Positions 8,636 through 18,657 of a DNA stretch of 64,000 nt are shown here, in pieces. The first letter of the stretch is position 1. The number at the start of each line of letters is the position of its first letter. Where the stretch lies: NCBI GenBank assembly GCA_016933335.1, contig JAFGBD010000047.1:54290-118289 (forward strand), written 5' to 3'. The notes below the pieces were generated by a model. It saw only the letters and a list, made by a program, of their open reading frames with translations. It searched no databases and was not told the DNA's origin. This DNA comes from Bacteroidales bacterium (GTDB lineage Bacteria; Bacteroidota; Bacteroidia; Bacteroidales; UBA10428). The position numbers and the translations under genes were made by a program.

Positions 8636-11050
8636 CTACAGGTTAATTAAAAATTCTGCGGATCCCGGAATTCCATCCTTTGAGATTCCTTCTATCTTTA
8701 TCATTACTCTTTTAACATTTTCCGGTATACTTTGCCTGATAGTGAAACAACCATTCCCGTCTGTTTTGAGATCGGGGATCCATCCCAGTGTGACAGGCCT
8801 GTATTCGTAAGTCGTACCGGAATAACTGAATCCGGGCTGATAAAATTTACGTGGTGTAGCAAATCCGAGCATTTGAAATTCCAGTCGCCCCTTTACCATA
8901 AATTCACCGCGTTTTGTATATACAGCAATGACTCCGTTTGCTCCTCTTGAACCGTAAATGGCCGTACTGGCCCCTTTGAGAATTTCAATGCGGTCGACAT
9001 CATGTATGGGAATGTTAAGGACTGACTGCACATTTTCCACGGGGATACCGTCAATCACATAAAGCGGTTCCGTTGACCCGTAAATGGTCTTGATACCGCG
9101 TATGATTACGTTGTTTCCCTGAACATCAACTCCCGGAACCCTCCCTTGTATAGCCTGAATCACATTGGTATATCCTTCGGGGATATCTTCACCCCGGATG
9201 ATATCATCAGGTTCACCATAAATACCTGTAATTTGGTTTCTTTCTGCTTCTATGGCCTTCTTTTCCTCCTCTCTTTTTAATGTCTCGATATGCATCTTTC
9301 TCCGGTATGCTTTATTATCGCGTGTGGAGGAGGTTGTTAAAAACAGGTCGCCGTAATAATTGTGTATTTCTTCAGGTTCAGGTTCGGGCAATATAATGAC
9401 AAGATTCTTTCTGCCGGAGGGCTTGTTGGCTTCAATTTTCACGTTAACGGTATCATAATAAACCAGGTTGTCAAACTTGTAACTGCCATTCTTATCTGAT
9501 CTTGTATAAAACAGATCGTTGTACTGATCAAGGATGGAGAGCCTGACATCACAGTTTGGCAAGGGTATATCAAAGAATTCCCTCGTGATTTTTCCCTCTA
9601 TGGTAATGTTTTTTTCAATCTCATATTTTAATTCAGGTTGCTTACCGGAAAGAACAACACCCCAGTCAAATCTTCTCCAGCCCTGGGTCATCATGAGATT
9701 ATCCATTGCCTGTTCAGTAAAGGCGTCAGAATTTGCGAAGTAAAACCGGGGATCTTCCACGTACCCTTTCAGATCGGAAGTCAGTACCAGGTAATGAACA
9801 ATATTGTGATTGTATCTGTTTTCGTCCAGGTTATCAGCATCGAGCAAAGCCATTGAACAATCAGACTGAATTAAACTGCCACTGTTATCCTTTGACTCAA
9901 TTCTCAGTATCAGACTGTCTTTTTTAGTTCTTTCAGCTGATTTCAGACTGAATGTAATAAAATCCTTGTGATTAATGAATACCAGCCTTTCAGCCACAGG
10001 TATCAGCCTGCCTGAAAATACTGTCAGCTGGCTTATCCCGGTTGGGAAAAGGTATTTATCGACAGTAACCTCTGCACTGTCTTTCGACAGATCAATAATC
10101 TGCGAAAAACGGATCTTACCTCTGCTCTGACCAACCAGAACAAACTCATTCGCATACCTGTCATTCGTTCTGAATCTGTTTGAAGTCAGTCTGACATGAA
10201 TGTTATCTGCAGATGAGTTATCGACGTTCATTACAATGCCTTTTTCCATGGGCACAGGCAGGTTCACTTTAAATGATTCCTGGTCGCTTTCAACAATCGC
10301 ATAATATTTTCTGCCTTTTAACGGTTTAAGATAAAAATGTCCCATTCCTTTTGCATGTGTGGAAAAACTAACAACCGGATTTTTACCTGAATCAAATATG
10401 GTTCCCGCTACATCCACTCCTTTTCCTGATCTGTTGACAGCCTTAAACCCGACCTTGCCGGTTAAACCGTAAACCATGTTTCCCCCTTCAGGTAAAAACT
10501 GAAAATCAAATTCTTTCAGTTTGTTCTGGTGCCGTTTTAATATTCGCCGGTTTTTCTTCGAATCGCCTGGTGAAATGTGTGTTTTATATTCAGGATTGAT
10601 AATCGGGATATTTCTGGTATAGTAAAAACCAGGGTCAAAATTTCTCATCCAGTTTGTATAAGCCCGTATCTGATACAAACCTTCGGGCATGGTATCCCGT
10701 ATCATGAAATCTCCTTTTGCGAAACCTTCTTTCAGCCTGAATCTCTTTGTTTCCACAATCCTTTTTAAAGGACTGATCAGTTCCACATACAGGTTTGTGC
10801 TTCGTTTATTAGGCAAATGGTTCAGGGCATTGATAAGATAAGCCTTGATCCATATAATATCTCCGTATTCATAATAAGGCTTGTCCAGATGAAGATATAC
10901 TTTTTGCTGTGAATAAGTTTCTGAATAGTTTTCCAAAGCATACTCTATTTTTTCAATTCTCAGGTCGTTATTTATCCTGTAAACGACAAAAGAGCTGAAG
11001 AGTGCAAGGACAATGCAAACTCCTGCCGCGGTTATTTTTTTAGGTATCAT
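8636..11050 (-). CDS. MG2-type extracellular protein with TonB plug domain and no barrel
   Basis: An 804-residue protein with an N-terminal membrane/signal segment (about residues 5-25). Next is a macroglobulin-like start (KVYLHLDKPYYEYGDIIWIKAYL), further beta domains, and a carboxypeptidase-regulatory-like repeat near residues 490-560. A TonB-receptor plug follows at about 625-720 (VIIRGIKTIYGSTEPLYVIDG, DVDRIEILKGAS-AIYGSRGANGV). Only about 85 residues follow the plug, so the outer-membrane barrel of a true TonB receptor is absent. Such proteins occur across Bacteroidetes and are often annotated only as plug-domain proteins. An anchored, periplasm- or surface-facing role is likely. No substrate can be inferred. 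It is transcribed alone and convergent with the STAS gene. Confidence 0.8.
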   Translation of the reverse strand: MIPKKITAAGVCIVLALFSSFVVYRINNDLRIEKIEYALENYSETYSQQKVYLHLDKPYYEYGDIIWIKAYLINALNHLPNKRSTNLYVELISPLKRIVETKRFRLKEGFAKGDFMIRDTMPEGLYQIRAYTNWMRNFDPGFYYTRNIPIINPEYKTHISPGDSKKNRRILKRHQNKLKEFDFQFLPEGGNMVYGLTGKVGFKAVNRSGKGVDVAGTIFDSGKNPVVSFSTHAKGMGHFYLKPLKGRKYYAIVESDQESFKVNLPVPMEKGIVMNVDNSSADNIHVRLTSNRFRTNDRYANEFVLVGQSRGKIRFSQIIDLSKDSAEVTVDKYLFPTGISQLTVFSGRLIPVAERLVFINHKDFITFSLKSAERTKKDSLILRIESKDNSGSLIQSDCSMALLDADNLDENRYNHNIVHYLVLTSDLKGYVEDPRFYFANSDAFTEQAMDNLMMTQGWRRFDWGVVLSGKQPELKYEIEKNITIEGKITREFFDIPLPNCDVRLSILDQYNDLFYTRSDKNGSYKFDNLVYYDTVNVKIEANKPSGRKNLVIILPEPEPEEIHNYYGDLFLTTSSTRDNKAYRRKMHIETLKREEEKKAIEAERNQITGIYGEPDDIIRGEDIPEGYTNVIQAIQGRVPGVDVQGNNVIIRGIKTIYGSTEPLYVIDGIPVENVQSVLNIPIHDVDRIEILKGASTAIYGSRGANGVIAVYTKRGEFMVKGRLEFQMLGFATPRKFYQPGFSYSGTTYEYRPVTLGWIPDLKTDGNGCFTIRQSIPENVKRVMIKIEGISKDGIPGSAEFLINL

Positions 11051-11258
11051 GATGATATTCGTTTATTCCCAATTGTTAACAAATGATATCCTGTTTTTGT
11101 TATGCTTTCATAATTAAGACAATTAAAATTAGTGAAACCCTGTCATATTTTTAGTTTTTTTTTATATGCATCGCATCTGAAGAGTATTTTCGGAAATGAA
11201 CCTTTTTTTGTATTTTTACCCGTTTTTTTATGTTCTGAATCATTCATAAATCATATAT

Positions 11259-12002
11259 ATGTCAGGTCATAGCAAATGGTCTACGATAAAGAGAAAAAAA
11301 GGGGCACAGGATGCCAGGAGAAGCAAGGTATTCTCGCGTGTAGTAAAGGAGATACAGATAGCAGTAAAGGAGGGGGGGGCCAATCCTGACGGAAATCCGA
11401 GATTGCGCCTGGCAATCCAGAATGCCAAAGGTGTTAATATGCCAAAGGATAATATTGACCGTGCCATTAACAAGGCCGATAAGGAAGGTGGAAATCTGCA
11501 GGAAGTAACTTACGAGGGATACGGGCCGAATGGAATAGCTATTTTTATAGAATGCCTTACCGACAATAACCAGCGGACGGTCAGTAATGTACGTTCATTG
11601 TTTAACAAGCGTGGCGGAAGCTTAGGTACCAACGGGTCTTTGAACTTCCTTTTTGAAAGAAAGGGTGTTTTTACTGTTGAGAAAGGTGATTGGGATCCTG
11701 ATGAGTTTCAGCTTGAAATTATTGACGCAGGTGTCGAAGAATGTGAACTGGAAGGAGATGTTTTTATCATCACAACGGCAATGGAGGACTTTGGAAGTGT
11801 CCAGAAAAAGCTGGATGAAATGGGTGCTGCTGTTGAAAATGCCACCCTGCAGCGAATACCACTCGAAACCAAAAAGCTGGACCTGGAAACATCACAGAAA
11901 CTGCTGAAAATACTCGAAGAATTTGAAGATCTGGACGATGTACAAAATATATTCCATAACCTTGAAATCACTGATGAGTTGATGGAAATGATGGAGAATT
12001 GA
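11259..12002 (+). CDS. yebC: YebC/PmpR family protein
   Basis: A 247-residue protein with the family N-terminus MSGHSKWSTIKRKKGAQD, the NPRLRLAIQNAK-MPKDNIDRAI stretch and the acidic C-terminal domain. The length matches the family. YebC proteins are described as DNA-binding regulators, and members of the family have also been linked to relief of ribosome stalling. Which applies here cannot be told. A weak -7-like TATTTTTA lies at 11211-11218. The leucine attenuator and operon follow on the same strand but have their own promoter. Confidence 0.93.
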   Translation: MSGHSKWSTIKRKKGAQDARRSKVFSRVVKEIQIAVKEGGANPDGNPRLRLAIQNAKGVNMPKDNIDRAINKADKEGGNLQEVTYEGYGPNGIAIFIECLTDNNQRTVSNVRSLFNKRGGSLGTNGSLNFLFERKGVFTVEKGDWDPDEFQLEIIDAGVEECELEGDVFIITTAMEDFGSVQKKLDEMGAAVENATLQRIPLETKKLDLETSQKLLKILEEFEDLDDVQNIFHNLEITDELMEMMEN

Positions 12003-12043
12003 TCATTCTAAGCCCTGACAGCTGTAAAAATATTCCACATTAT

Positions 12044-12073
12044 TTTGAAATATGATTTTTATCAGTATCTTTG
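12044..12073 (+). promoter_or_regulatory. Predicted promoter of the leucine operon
   Basis: TTTG at 12044-12047 and an exact TATCTTTG -7 box at 12066-12073 are separated by 18 bases. Transcription would begin near 12080, a few bases before the leader-peptide start and about 210 bases before leuA. Confidence 0.75.
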
Positions 12074-12093
12074 CACGAAATTCAGATATAAAA

Positions 12094-12159
12094 TTGAATC
12101 AAATAGTATCTATACTAAGCCTTATTCTGATTCTTGGTATTCTTAAATTACCAGGGTGA
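12094..12159 (+). CDS. Branched-chain amino-acid leader peptide (attenuator)
   Basis: A 21-codon frame starts at TTG 12094 and stops at TGA 12157-12159. After the start residue the peptide reads NQIVSILSLILILGILKLPG: six Leu, five Ile and one Val in 20 positions. It sits 20 bases after the predicted -7 box and just before an antiterminator/terminator pair in front of leuA. Codon choice includes CTA, CTG, CTT and TTA for Leu. Too short and skewed to be a structural protein, it reads as a regulatory leader sensing charged Leu/Ile tRNA. The start codon is inferred, since no ATG is present in frame. Confidence 0.75.
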   Translation: MNQIVSILSLILILGILKLPG

Positions 12160-12227
12160 GAGTGGTTTTGTATAGGCAATTGCATAAAATATCAGCAGCC
12201 ATTCTCAAACAAGAGGATGGCTTTTTT
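12158..12227 (+). promoter_or_regulatory. Leucine-operon attenuator: antiterminator and terminator hairpins
   Basis: The terminator stem pairs AGCCATTCTC (12197-12206) with GAGGATGGCT (12213-12222) around a six-base loop, followed by a T-run (12222-12227). The 5' arm of that stem can instead pair with GAGAGTGG (12158-12165), which overlaps the stop codon of the leader peptide: CCATTCTC at 12199-12206 gives 8 pairs including one G-U. A ribosome stalled on Leu/Ile codons would leave the upstream arm free and prevent termination. One that reaches the stop would cover it and allow termination. Confidence 0.75.
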
Positions 12228-12289
12228 GATTTTAAAGGTTCCTGTTGAAATGAACGGATATACTAAATTTTAACTTAATATCAATAATA

Positions 12290-13786
12290 ATGAGCGACAA
12301 ACTGTACATTTTCGACACGACATTAAGGGATGGTGAACAGGTCCCCGGCTGTCAGTTAAACACGGTAGAAAAAATTGAAGTGGCAAAGGCTTTGGACCTT
12401 CTGGGTGTCGATGTACTGGAAGCCGGTTTTCCCGTTTCGAGTCCCGGTGATTTTCAATCAGTTGTTGAAATCTCAAAAGTGGTCAAAAACCCGGTTATCT
12501 GTGCACTCACCAGGGCAATTGAAAAAGATATTGAGGTTGCAGCCGACTCACTCAGGTATGCAAAGAGAAAAAGGATACATACAGGTATCGGTACCTCTGA
12601 TTATCATATCAAATTCAAGTTCAACTCAAACCGCGAAGATATACTTCAAAGGGCGATAGCCTGTGTCAAATATGCAAAAAAATTCGTTGAAGATGTGGAA
12701 TTTTATGCTGAAGATGCAGGGCGTACTGAAAATGAATATCTTGCGCAGGTCATTGAAGCTGTTATAGCAGCAGGTGCCACCGTTGTCAATATTCCTGATA
12801 CCACCGGTTATTGTCTCCCCGATGAATTCGGCGCCAAAATAAGGTTTTTAAAAGAAAATGTAAATGGAATTGAGAATGCCATCATCTCAACACATTGTCA
12901 TAACGATTTGGGCATGGCTACTGCCAACACCATTTCCGGTATTATAAATGGAGCAAGACAGGCTGAAGTTACTATTAACGGAATTGGGGAGAGGGCAGGA
13001 AATACTTCGCTTGAAGAAGTGGTGATGATCATGAAAAGCCGTAAACACCTTGGAATTGTTCCGGGAATTCGTACAAAACATTTGCTGAAAACCAGCCGAA
13101 TGGTGTCCAGTCTGATGAATATGCCTGTTCAGCCCAATAAAGCTATTGTTGGCAGGAATGCTTTTTCCCATTCTTCAGGTATTCATCAGGACGGAGTATT
13201 AAAGTATCGTGAAAATTATGAAATAATTGATCCGATAGATGTCGGAGTAAATGAATCATCCATTGCACTAACTGCCAGGAGCGGCCGTGCAGCCCTTAAA
13301 CACCGGTTGTCGATGCTGGGATATCATCTTGGCAAAGAACAGGTTGATCTGGTATATAAACGATTCCTTGATCTTGCTGACAAGAAGAAGGATATCAGGG
13401 ATGAAGATCTGGAAATTCTTGCCGGGAGTAACGGGAATAAAAAGAACAAAAAAGTTAAACTTGAACATCTGCAGGTTTTGTGTGGTAAATCTACTGTTCC
13501 CATGGCAACGGTCACATTAAACATCAACGGGGAGTCCTTTTCACACACCTCTTCGGGCAACGGACCGGTGGATTCATCATTTGAGGCCATCAGGCAACTT
13601 GTCCATCATCAGTTCAGGGTTGAAGAGTACCTTGTGCAGGCTATAACAAAGGGGAGTGATGATATTGGCAAGGTACATATCCAGATTGAAAATAAAGGAA
13701 AATATTACTACGGATTTTCCGGAAATACGGATGTCGTTACTGCTTCAGTTGAGGCTTTAATCGATGCAATCAATAAAATTATATAA
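12290..13786 (+). CDS. leuA: 2-isopropylmalate synthase
   Basis: A 498-residue enzyme with the DRE-TIM signature [12 protein letters not shown] near the N-terminus, the metal-binding [12 protein letters not shown] and [19 protein letters not shown]-terminal LeuA regulatory domain spans about 380-498. It condenses acetyl-CoA with 2-oxoisovalerate, the committed step of leucine synthesis, and the regulatory domain normally gives leucine feedback inhibition. It is the first structural gene of leuA-leuC-leuD-(leuA-like)-leuB, downstream of the attenuator. A paralogue is at 15912-17468. Confidence 0.95.
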   Translation: MSDKLYIFDTTLRDGEQVPGCQLNTVEKIEVAKALDLLGVDVLEAGFPVSSPGDFQSVVEISKVVKNPVICALTRAIEKDIEVAADSLRYAKRKRIHTGIGTSDYHIKFKFNSNREDILQRAIACVKYAKKFVEDVEFYAEDAGRTENEYLAQVIEAVIAAGATVVNIPDTTGYCLPDEFGAKIRFLKENVNGIENAIISTHCHNDLGMATANTISGIINGARQAEVTINGIGERAGNTSLEEVVMIMKSRKHLGIVPGIRTKHLLKTSRMVSSLMNMPVQPNKAIVGRNAFSHSSGIHQDGVLKYRENYEIIDPIDVGVNESSIALTARSGRAALKHRLSMLGYHLGKEQVDLVYKRFLDLADKKKDIRDEDLEILAGSNGNKKNKKVKLEHLQVLCGKSTVPMATVTLNINGESFSHTSSGNGPVDSSFEAIRQLVHHQFRVEEYLVQAITKGSDDIGKVHIQIENKGKYYYGFSGNTDVVTASVEALIDAINKII

Positions 13787-13806
13787 CATTATAAAATTTA
13801 AAGACA

Positions 13807-15207
13807 TTGGCAGGAAAAACATTATTCGACAAGATATGGGACAATCATGTTGTTGAACAGATTGATAATGGTCCCGCTGTTTTATACATCGACAGGCACA
13901 TGGTACATGAAGTGACAAGTCCTGTTGCCTTTGCCGGACTTGATAAGAGAGGTATCAGGGTTTTCAGGCCCGGGAAAACAATTGCCACGGCTGATCATAA
14001 CGTGCCGACTGAGGATCAGCATTTACCCGTCAAAGATATGTTATCACGTAAGCAGGTTGATACACTGACCAGGAACTGTGAAAAGCATGGAATCACTCTT
14101 TACGGACTGAATCATCCGTATCATGGTATTGTTCATGTGATCGGACCTGAACTGGGATTAACACAACCGGGGATGACGATTGTCTGCGGTGACAGTCATA
14201 CCGCTACACACGGGGCATTCGGGAGTCTTGCTTTCGGGATAGGGACAAGCGAAATTGAAATGGTACTTGCCACCCAATGCATTTTACAGCCAAAGCCCGG
14301 AAAAATGAGAATTGCTGTTGAAGGACAGCCAAAGAAAGGTGTGACTGCAAAAGACATCATTCTGTATATCATCTCGAAAATCTCTGCTTCGGGAGGCACC
14401 GGTTATTTTATAGAATACACCGGAACTGCAATACGTGATTTATCAATGGAAGGAAGGATGACAGTATGCAACATGAGTATCGAATGCGGATCAAGAGGCG
14501 GATTGATCGCTCCTGACGACTTTACGTTTAATTACCTGAAAGGAAGAGAATTTGCCCCGAAGGGGGAAGCATGGTCAAAGGCACTGGAATTCTGGAAATC
14601 TCTTAAAACCGATGCCGATGCAATTTTTGACCGTGAGCTGGAATTCGATGCAGGGGATATTGAACCAATGATCACCTATGGTACCAATCCGGGTATGGGG
14701 ATAAAAATCACTGAAAAAATACCTGACGGTTCGAAACTGAAGGAAGAAGAAAAAACTTCATTTTTTAAGTCATTGGACTACATGGGAATTGAGGCTGGCT
14801 CCGGTATGCTGGGCAGGCCTGTTGACTATGTTTTTGTCGGTTCATGCACCAATGGACGGATAGAGGACCTGCGTGAATTTACACATTTTGTCAAAGGAAG
14901 GAAAAAAGCTGAAAATGTGGTTGCATGGATTGTTCCCGGTTCAAAGCAGGTAGAAAAACAGGCGATTGCTGAGGGCCTTGTAAATACTTTGGAAAAATCA
15001 GGCTTCAGGTTAAGACAACCGGGATGCTCTGCATGCCTGGCCATGAATGATGATAAAATTCCGGAAGGTAAATATGCGGTTTCGACTTCGAACAGGAACT
15101 TTGAAGGCAGACAGGGACCCGGTGCAAGAACATTCCTTGCAAGCCCTCTTACAGCCGCAGCAGCAGCAATAACCGGCAGGATAACAGATCCGAGGGAAAT
15201 AGCTTAA
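13807..15207 (+). CDS. leuC: 3-isopropylmalate dehydratase large subunit
   Basis: A 466-residue aconitase-family protein. The three iron-sulfur cluster ligands are visible as Cys347 in [12 protein letters not shown] and Cys407/Cys410 in [23 protein letters not shown] is also present. With LeuD it isomerises 2- to 3-isopropylmalate. The start is a TTG at 13807, 20 bases after leuA, giving [11 protein letters not shown], the usual LeuC N-terminus. In this operon LeuCD may also process citramalate made by the second synthase. Confidence 0.96.
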   Translation: MAGKTLFDKIWDNHVVEQIDNGPAVLYIDRHMVHEVTSPVAFAGLDKRGIRVFRPGKTIATADHNVPTEDQHLPVKDMLSRKQVDTLTRNCEKHGITLYGLNHPYHGIVHVIGPELGLTQPGMTIVCGDSHTATHGAFGSLAFGIGTSEIEMVLATQCILQPKPGKMRIAVEGQPKKGVTAKDIILYIISKISASGGTGYFIEYTGTAIRDLSMEGRMTVCNMSIECGSRGGLIAPDDFTFNYLKGREFAPKGEAWSKALEFWKSLKTDADAIFDRELEFDAGDIEPMITYGTNPGMGIKITEKIPDGSKLKEEEKTSFFKSLDYMGIEAGSGMLGRPVDYVFVGSCTNGRIEDLREFTHFVKGRKKAENVVAWIVPGSKQVEKQAIAEGLVNTLEKSGFRLRQPGCSACLAMNDDKIPEGKYAVSTSNRNFEGRQGPGARTFLASPLTAAAAAITGRITDPREIA

Positions 15208-15289
15208 GAAGTTTTTTAAAATACAATTGAAATTTGACACATCAGCCGTCAGGCAGGTCAAAAAAATCAACCAGTTAAAAAATAACAAT

Positions 15290-15898
15290 ATGCCAATCGA
15301 AAAATTTAAAACCATAGAATCAACATGTGTTCCGCTTAAGATAGATAATGTGGATACGGATCAGATAATACCGGCAAGGTTTCTGAAAGCTACAAGCCGT
15401 GAAGGATTCGGAGACAACCTTTTCAGAGACTGGCGCTTCGACAGAAATGACAATCCCAGAAAAGATTTTGTCCTTAACAACAAGAAATTTTCAGGATCCG
15501 TACTGGTTGCAGGAAAGAATTTTGGAAGTGGTTCCAGCCGCGAACATGCTTCCTGGGCAGTATACGACTATGGATTCAGGGTTGTGGTATCAAGCTTTTT
15601 TGCAGATATCTTTAAAAATAATGCACTGAATAACGGGTTATTACCGGTGCAGGTATCAGAGTCATTTCTCAGCAGACTGTTTGAGGAAATTTTTCAAAAT
15701 CCTGAAAAAAAGGTGAAAGTTGACCTGGAAAAACAGAGGATAACCCTTCTGTCAACCGGCGAAAACGAAGGTTTTGAGATAAACGGTTATAAAAAAACCT
15801 GTTTGATAAACGGGTATGACGACATTGATTATCTTCTCAGCATTAAAAATAAGATTGAGAAATTTGAAGCTACTTTATTATCAGAATTATCAGAATAA
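15290..15898 (+). CDS. leuD: 3-isopropylmalate dehydratase small subunit
   Basis: A 202-residue swivel-domain subunit with [13 protein letters not shown] near the N-terminus and [13 protein letters not shown], the substrate-contact loop. I placed the start at ATG 15290 ([12 protein letters not shown]), which matches family length. An in-frame upstream start at 15227 adds 21 unsupported residues. It is the partner of LeuC, 82 bases upstream, and the next synthase gene starts 13 bases downstream. Confidence 0.94.
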   Translation: MPIEKFKTIESTCVPLKIDNVDTDQIIPARFLKATSREGFGDNLFRDWRFDRNDNPRKDFVLNNKKFSGSVLVAGKNFGSGSSREHASWAVYDYGFRVVVSSFFADIFKNNALNNGLLPVQVSESFLSRLFEEIFQNPEKKVKVDLEKQRITLLSTGENEGFEINGYKKTCLINGYDDIDYLLSIKNKIEKFEATLLSELSE

Positions 15899-15911
15899 AC
15901 CTGAAAAAAAT

Positions 15912-17468
15912 ATGACTGAAAGAGTTGAAATAATGGATACCACGCTGAGAGACGGTGAGCAAACATCGGGTGTTTCTTTCACTGTTAATGAAAAACTCAG
16001 TATCGCAAAACTTCTGCTTGAGGAAATAAAGGTTGACAGAATTGAGGTGGCATCTGCCAGGGTTTCTGAAGGTGAATATGCAGCAGTTAAAAAGATTGTC
16101 AGCTGGGCATCGCAGGCCGGATTTCTGGATAAAATTGAAGTGCTTGCATTCGTTGATTACAGTGCATCGCTTGACTGGATCAAAGCTGCAGGTGTGAATG
16201 TTGCGAATCTGCTGACCAAGGGATCGAAAAGACATCTGGAAGGACAGTTAAGAAAAACTCCCGGGGAACACCTTTCTGATATTAGAAAATCGATTGAATA
16301 TGCTGAAAAAAAGGGCATAAGGACCAATCTTTACATGGAAGACTGGTCAAATGGCATGAGAAACTCAAAAGACTACGTTTTTTATATGCTGGATAGCCTT
16401 AAAGACCTGCCGATAATGAGATTCATGCTTCCGGATACACTGGGGGTGTTAAATCCTGATGAGACCTATTCTTTCTGCAGGGAGATCCTTGACCGTTACC
16501 CGGATAAAAAGTTTGATTTTCATTCCCATAATGATTACGATCTTGCAGCGGGTAATGTTTTTGCTGCACTGAAAGCAGGTATCAGGGGATTGCACACCAC
16601 TGTAAACGGTCTTGGTGAAAGGGCAGGGAATATACCTCTTTCAAGCGTACTGGGCATTATTATTGATCATTTTCATTTAAAGGTATATGTAAATGAAAAG
16701 AAAATATACCTGGCCAGTAAACTGGTCGAATCTTTTTCCGGAATAAGGATACCGGCAAACAGACCCATCATAGGTGATAATGTGTTTACCCAGACATGCG
16801 GGGTACATGCTGACGGGGACCACAAGGATAATTTATACTATAACGATTTAAAGCCGGAAAGATTCGGACGAAGAAGGGCATATGCACTGGGTAAAACTGC
16901 CGGAAAAGCAAATATTTTAAAAAATTTACAGGAGCTGGGTATTGAATTATCGTCCAGAGAACTTAAAAGCGTTACAAAAAAAGTAATTGAACTCGGTGAT
17001 AAAAAGGAAAATATCACTACCGAAGATCTTCCATTTATTGTGGCAGATGTATTAAACAGTGAGGTCATTGAAAACAAAATAAGGATCATCAATTTTTCTC
17101 TTTCATCTGCACAGGGACTTAAGTCGATGGCAACTTTGATGATAGATATTGAAGGCGAGAGATATGAAGAAACAGCATCAGGTGACGGACAATACGATGC
17201 ATTTATGAAAGCTCTGAAGAAAATCTACAAAACATTGAATAAAGAAATTCCCCGCCTGGCTGATTATGCAGTGACAATACCACCGGGCGGTAAGACAGAC
17301 GCCCTGGTTTCAACGGTAATTACCTGGGATTATCAGAAAAATGGCAGGGAATTAAAGACCAGGGGGCTTGATCCTGATCAGACAGTCGCAGCCATCATGG
17401 CTACCATGAAGATGCTGAATATCATTGAGAAGCAAAAACAGCCCGTTAAGAAAAGTGCAAGGTTTTAA
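15912..17468 (+). CDS. Citramalate synthase / 2-isopropylmalate synthase paralogue
   Basis: A 518-residue DRE-TIM synthase with [33 protein letters not shown] and NGLGERAGNIPLSS, plus a C-terminal LeuA-type regulatory domain (about 400-505). It clearly differs from leuA upstream: Thr-Ser replaces Val-Pro after the RDGEQ core, and the metal motif reads HSHNDYD. I start it at ATG 15912. An in-frame ATG at 15816 would overlap leuD. Its place between leuD and leuB suggests an acyl-CoA/2-oxoacid condensation whose product goes through LeuCD and LeuB. Citramalate synthase (pyruvate to 2-oxobutyrate, isoleucine) is the leading guess. Substrate cannot be read from the sequence alone. Confidence 0.8.
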   Translation: MTERVEIMDTTLRDGEQTSGVSFTVNEKLSIAKLLLEEIKVDRIEVASARVSEGEYAAVKKIVSWASQAGFLDKIEVLAFVDYSASLDWIKAAGVNVANLLTKGSKRHLEGQLRKTPGEHLSDIRKSIEYAEKKGIRTNLYMEDWSNGMRNSKDYVFYMLDSLKDLPIMRFMLPDTLGVLNPDETYSFCREILDRYPDKKFDFHSHNDYDLAAGNVFAALKAGIRGLHTTVNGLGERAGNIPLSSVLGIIIDHFHLKVYVNEKKIYLASKLVESFSGIRIPANRPIIGDNVFTQTCGVHADGDHKDNLYYNDLKPERFGRRRAYALGKTAGKANILKNLQELGIELSSRELKSVTKKVIELGDKKENITTEDLPFIVADVLNSEVIENKIRIINFSLSSAQGLKSMATLMIDIEGERYEETASGDGQYDAFMKALKKIYKTLNKEIPRLADYAVTIPPGGKTDALVSTVITWDYQKNGRELKTRGLDPDQTVAAIMATMKMLNIIEKQKQPVKKSARF

Positions 17469-17526
17469 GCTGCTGCGGAACCCTCAGGATATCTGTTCCT
17501 ATGCTCACGGGTATTGCGGATAAACT

Positions 17527-17558
17527 TTTGTCTAATTATAAATTATTAAGTATCATTG
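17527..17558 (+). promoter_or_regulatory. Possible internal promoter before leuB
   Basis: TTTG at 17527-17530, a 20-base spacer and TATCATTG at 17551-17558 (one base off TAnnTTTG) lie in the 124-base gap before leuB. The gap is unusual for this otherwise tight operon. Confidence 0.45.
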
Positions 17559-17592
17559 CGGTCGAATTTTCAAACATTTAACACAATCATAT

Positions 17593-18657
17593 ATGGCGAA
17601 AAAGTCTTACAACATTGCTGTTTTACCGGGTGACGGCACCGGACCGGAAGTTGTTGCCGAAGGTTTAAAGGTTTTAAAAGCTGCAGCTTACAAGTTTAAT
17701 TTTAACATGAATTTTGAAACTTTCGATTTCGGAGGTGACAGGTATCTGCGAACCGGTGAAGTTCTGCCTGAAACAGCCCCTGATGAGCTCAGGAAGTTTG
17801 ATGCTATTTACCTGGGAGCCATCGGGCATCCTGATGTAAAACCGGGTATTCTGGAAAAGGGCATCCTGCTTAAATTACGTTTTGACCTTGATCAATATAT
17901 CAACCTCAGGCCTGTCAAACTGTATCCGGGAGTTCCGACACCACTCAGGGATAAGGGACCTGAACATATAGATTATGTTGTTGTAAGGGAGAACACGGGA
18001 GGATTATATACCGGCATTGGAGGATTTAACATGAAAGGCACACCGGATGAGGTAGCCGTTCAAAGCATGGTATACAACCGAAAACAGGTTGAAAGATGCC
18101 TGCGCTATGCTTTTGAATATACAAAAAAGAGAAACAGGAAAAATACACTTGCCTTATGCGGTAAGACAAATGTGCTGACATATGTATATGACCTGTGGGA
18201 AAGAGCATTCCATGAGACAGGGGAGAGGGATTATCCCGGAATCAAGCGTGAATATTATCATGTAGATGCCACATGCATGTGGATGGTGAAAAATCCTGAA
18301 TGGTTTGATGTGATCGTTACAGGCAATATGTTTGGTGATATCATAACCGATCTTGGTGCAATTACACAGGGAGGTATGGGTATCGCCGCAGGAGGAAATA
18401 TCAATCCCGAAGGCGTTTCGATGTTTGAACCGATTGGCGGTTCAGCTCCCAAATATACAGGCAGGAATGTCATCAATCCCCTGGCCGCTATTGCATGCGG
18501 CGTAATGATGCTGGAACATCTTGAAGAGGAAGCAGCCGCAAGAGCTATCGAGGAGTCCATCATGAATGTCACTGCCAACAAGCTGAAAGGGATGGGTGCA
18601 GGTCAGATGGGTTATTCCACCAGCGAAGTAGGTGACCTGGTTGCTGAGGGACTATAA
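17593..18657 (+). CDS. leuB: 3-isopropylmalate dehydrogenase
   Basis: A 354-residue decarboxylating dehydrogenase of the isocitrate/isopropylmalate family. It has the N-terminal LPGDGTGPEVV, the substrate loop RFDLDQYINLRPVKLYPGV, VVVRENTGGLYTG, and the metal/cofactor region GNMFGDIITDLGA and EPIGGSAPKYTG. It oxidises 3-isopropylmalate to 2-oxoisocaproate, and can act on 3-methylmalate in citramalate-using organisms. Tartrate/malate dehydrogenases are close relatives, but the leu operon context settles the call. It is last in the operon, with its own possible promoter. Confidence 0.93.
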   Translation: MAKKSYNIAVLPGDGTGPEVVAEGLKVLKAAAYKFNFNMNFETFDFGGDRYLRTGEVLPETAPDELRKFDAIYLGAIGHPDVKPGILEKGILLKLRFDLDQYINLRPVKLYPGVPTPLRDKGPEHIDYVVVRENTGGLYTGIGGFNMKGTPDEVAVQSMVYNRKQVERCLRYAFEYTKKRNRKNTLALCGKTNVLTYVYDLWERAFHETGERDYPGIKREYYHVDATCMWMVKNPEWFDVIVTGNMFGDIITDLGAITQGGMGIAAGGNINPEGVSMFEPIGGSAPKYTGRNVINPLAAIACGVMMLEHLEEEAAARAIEESIMNVTANKLKGMGAGQMGYSTSEVGDLVAEGL

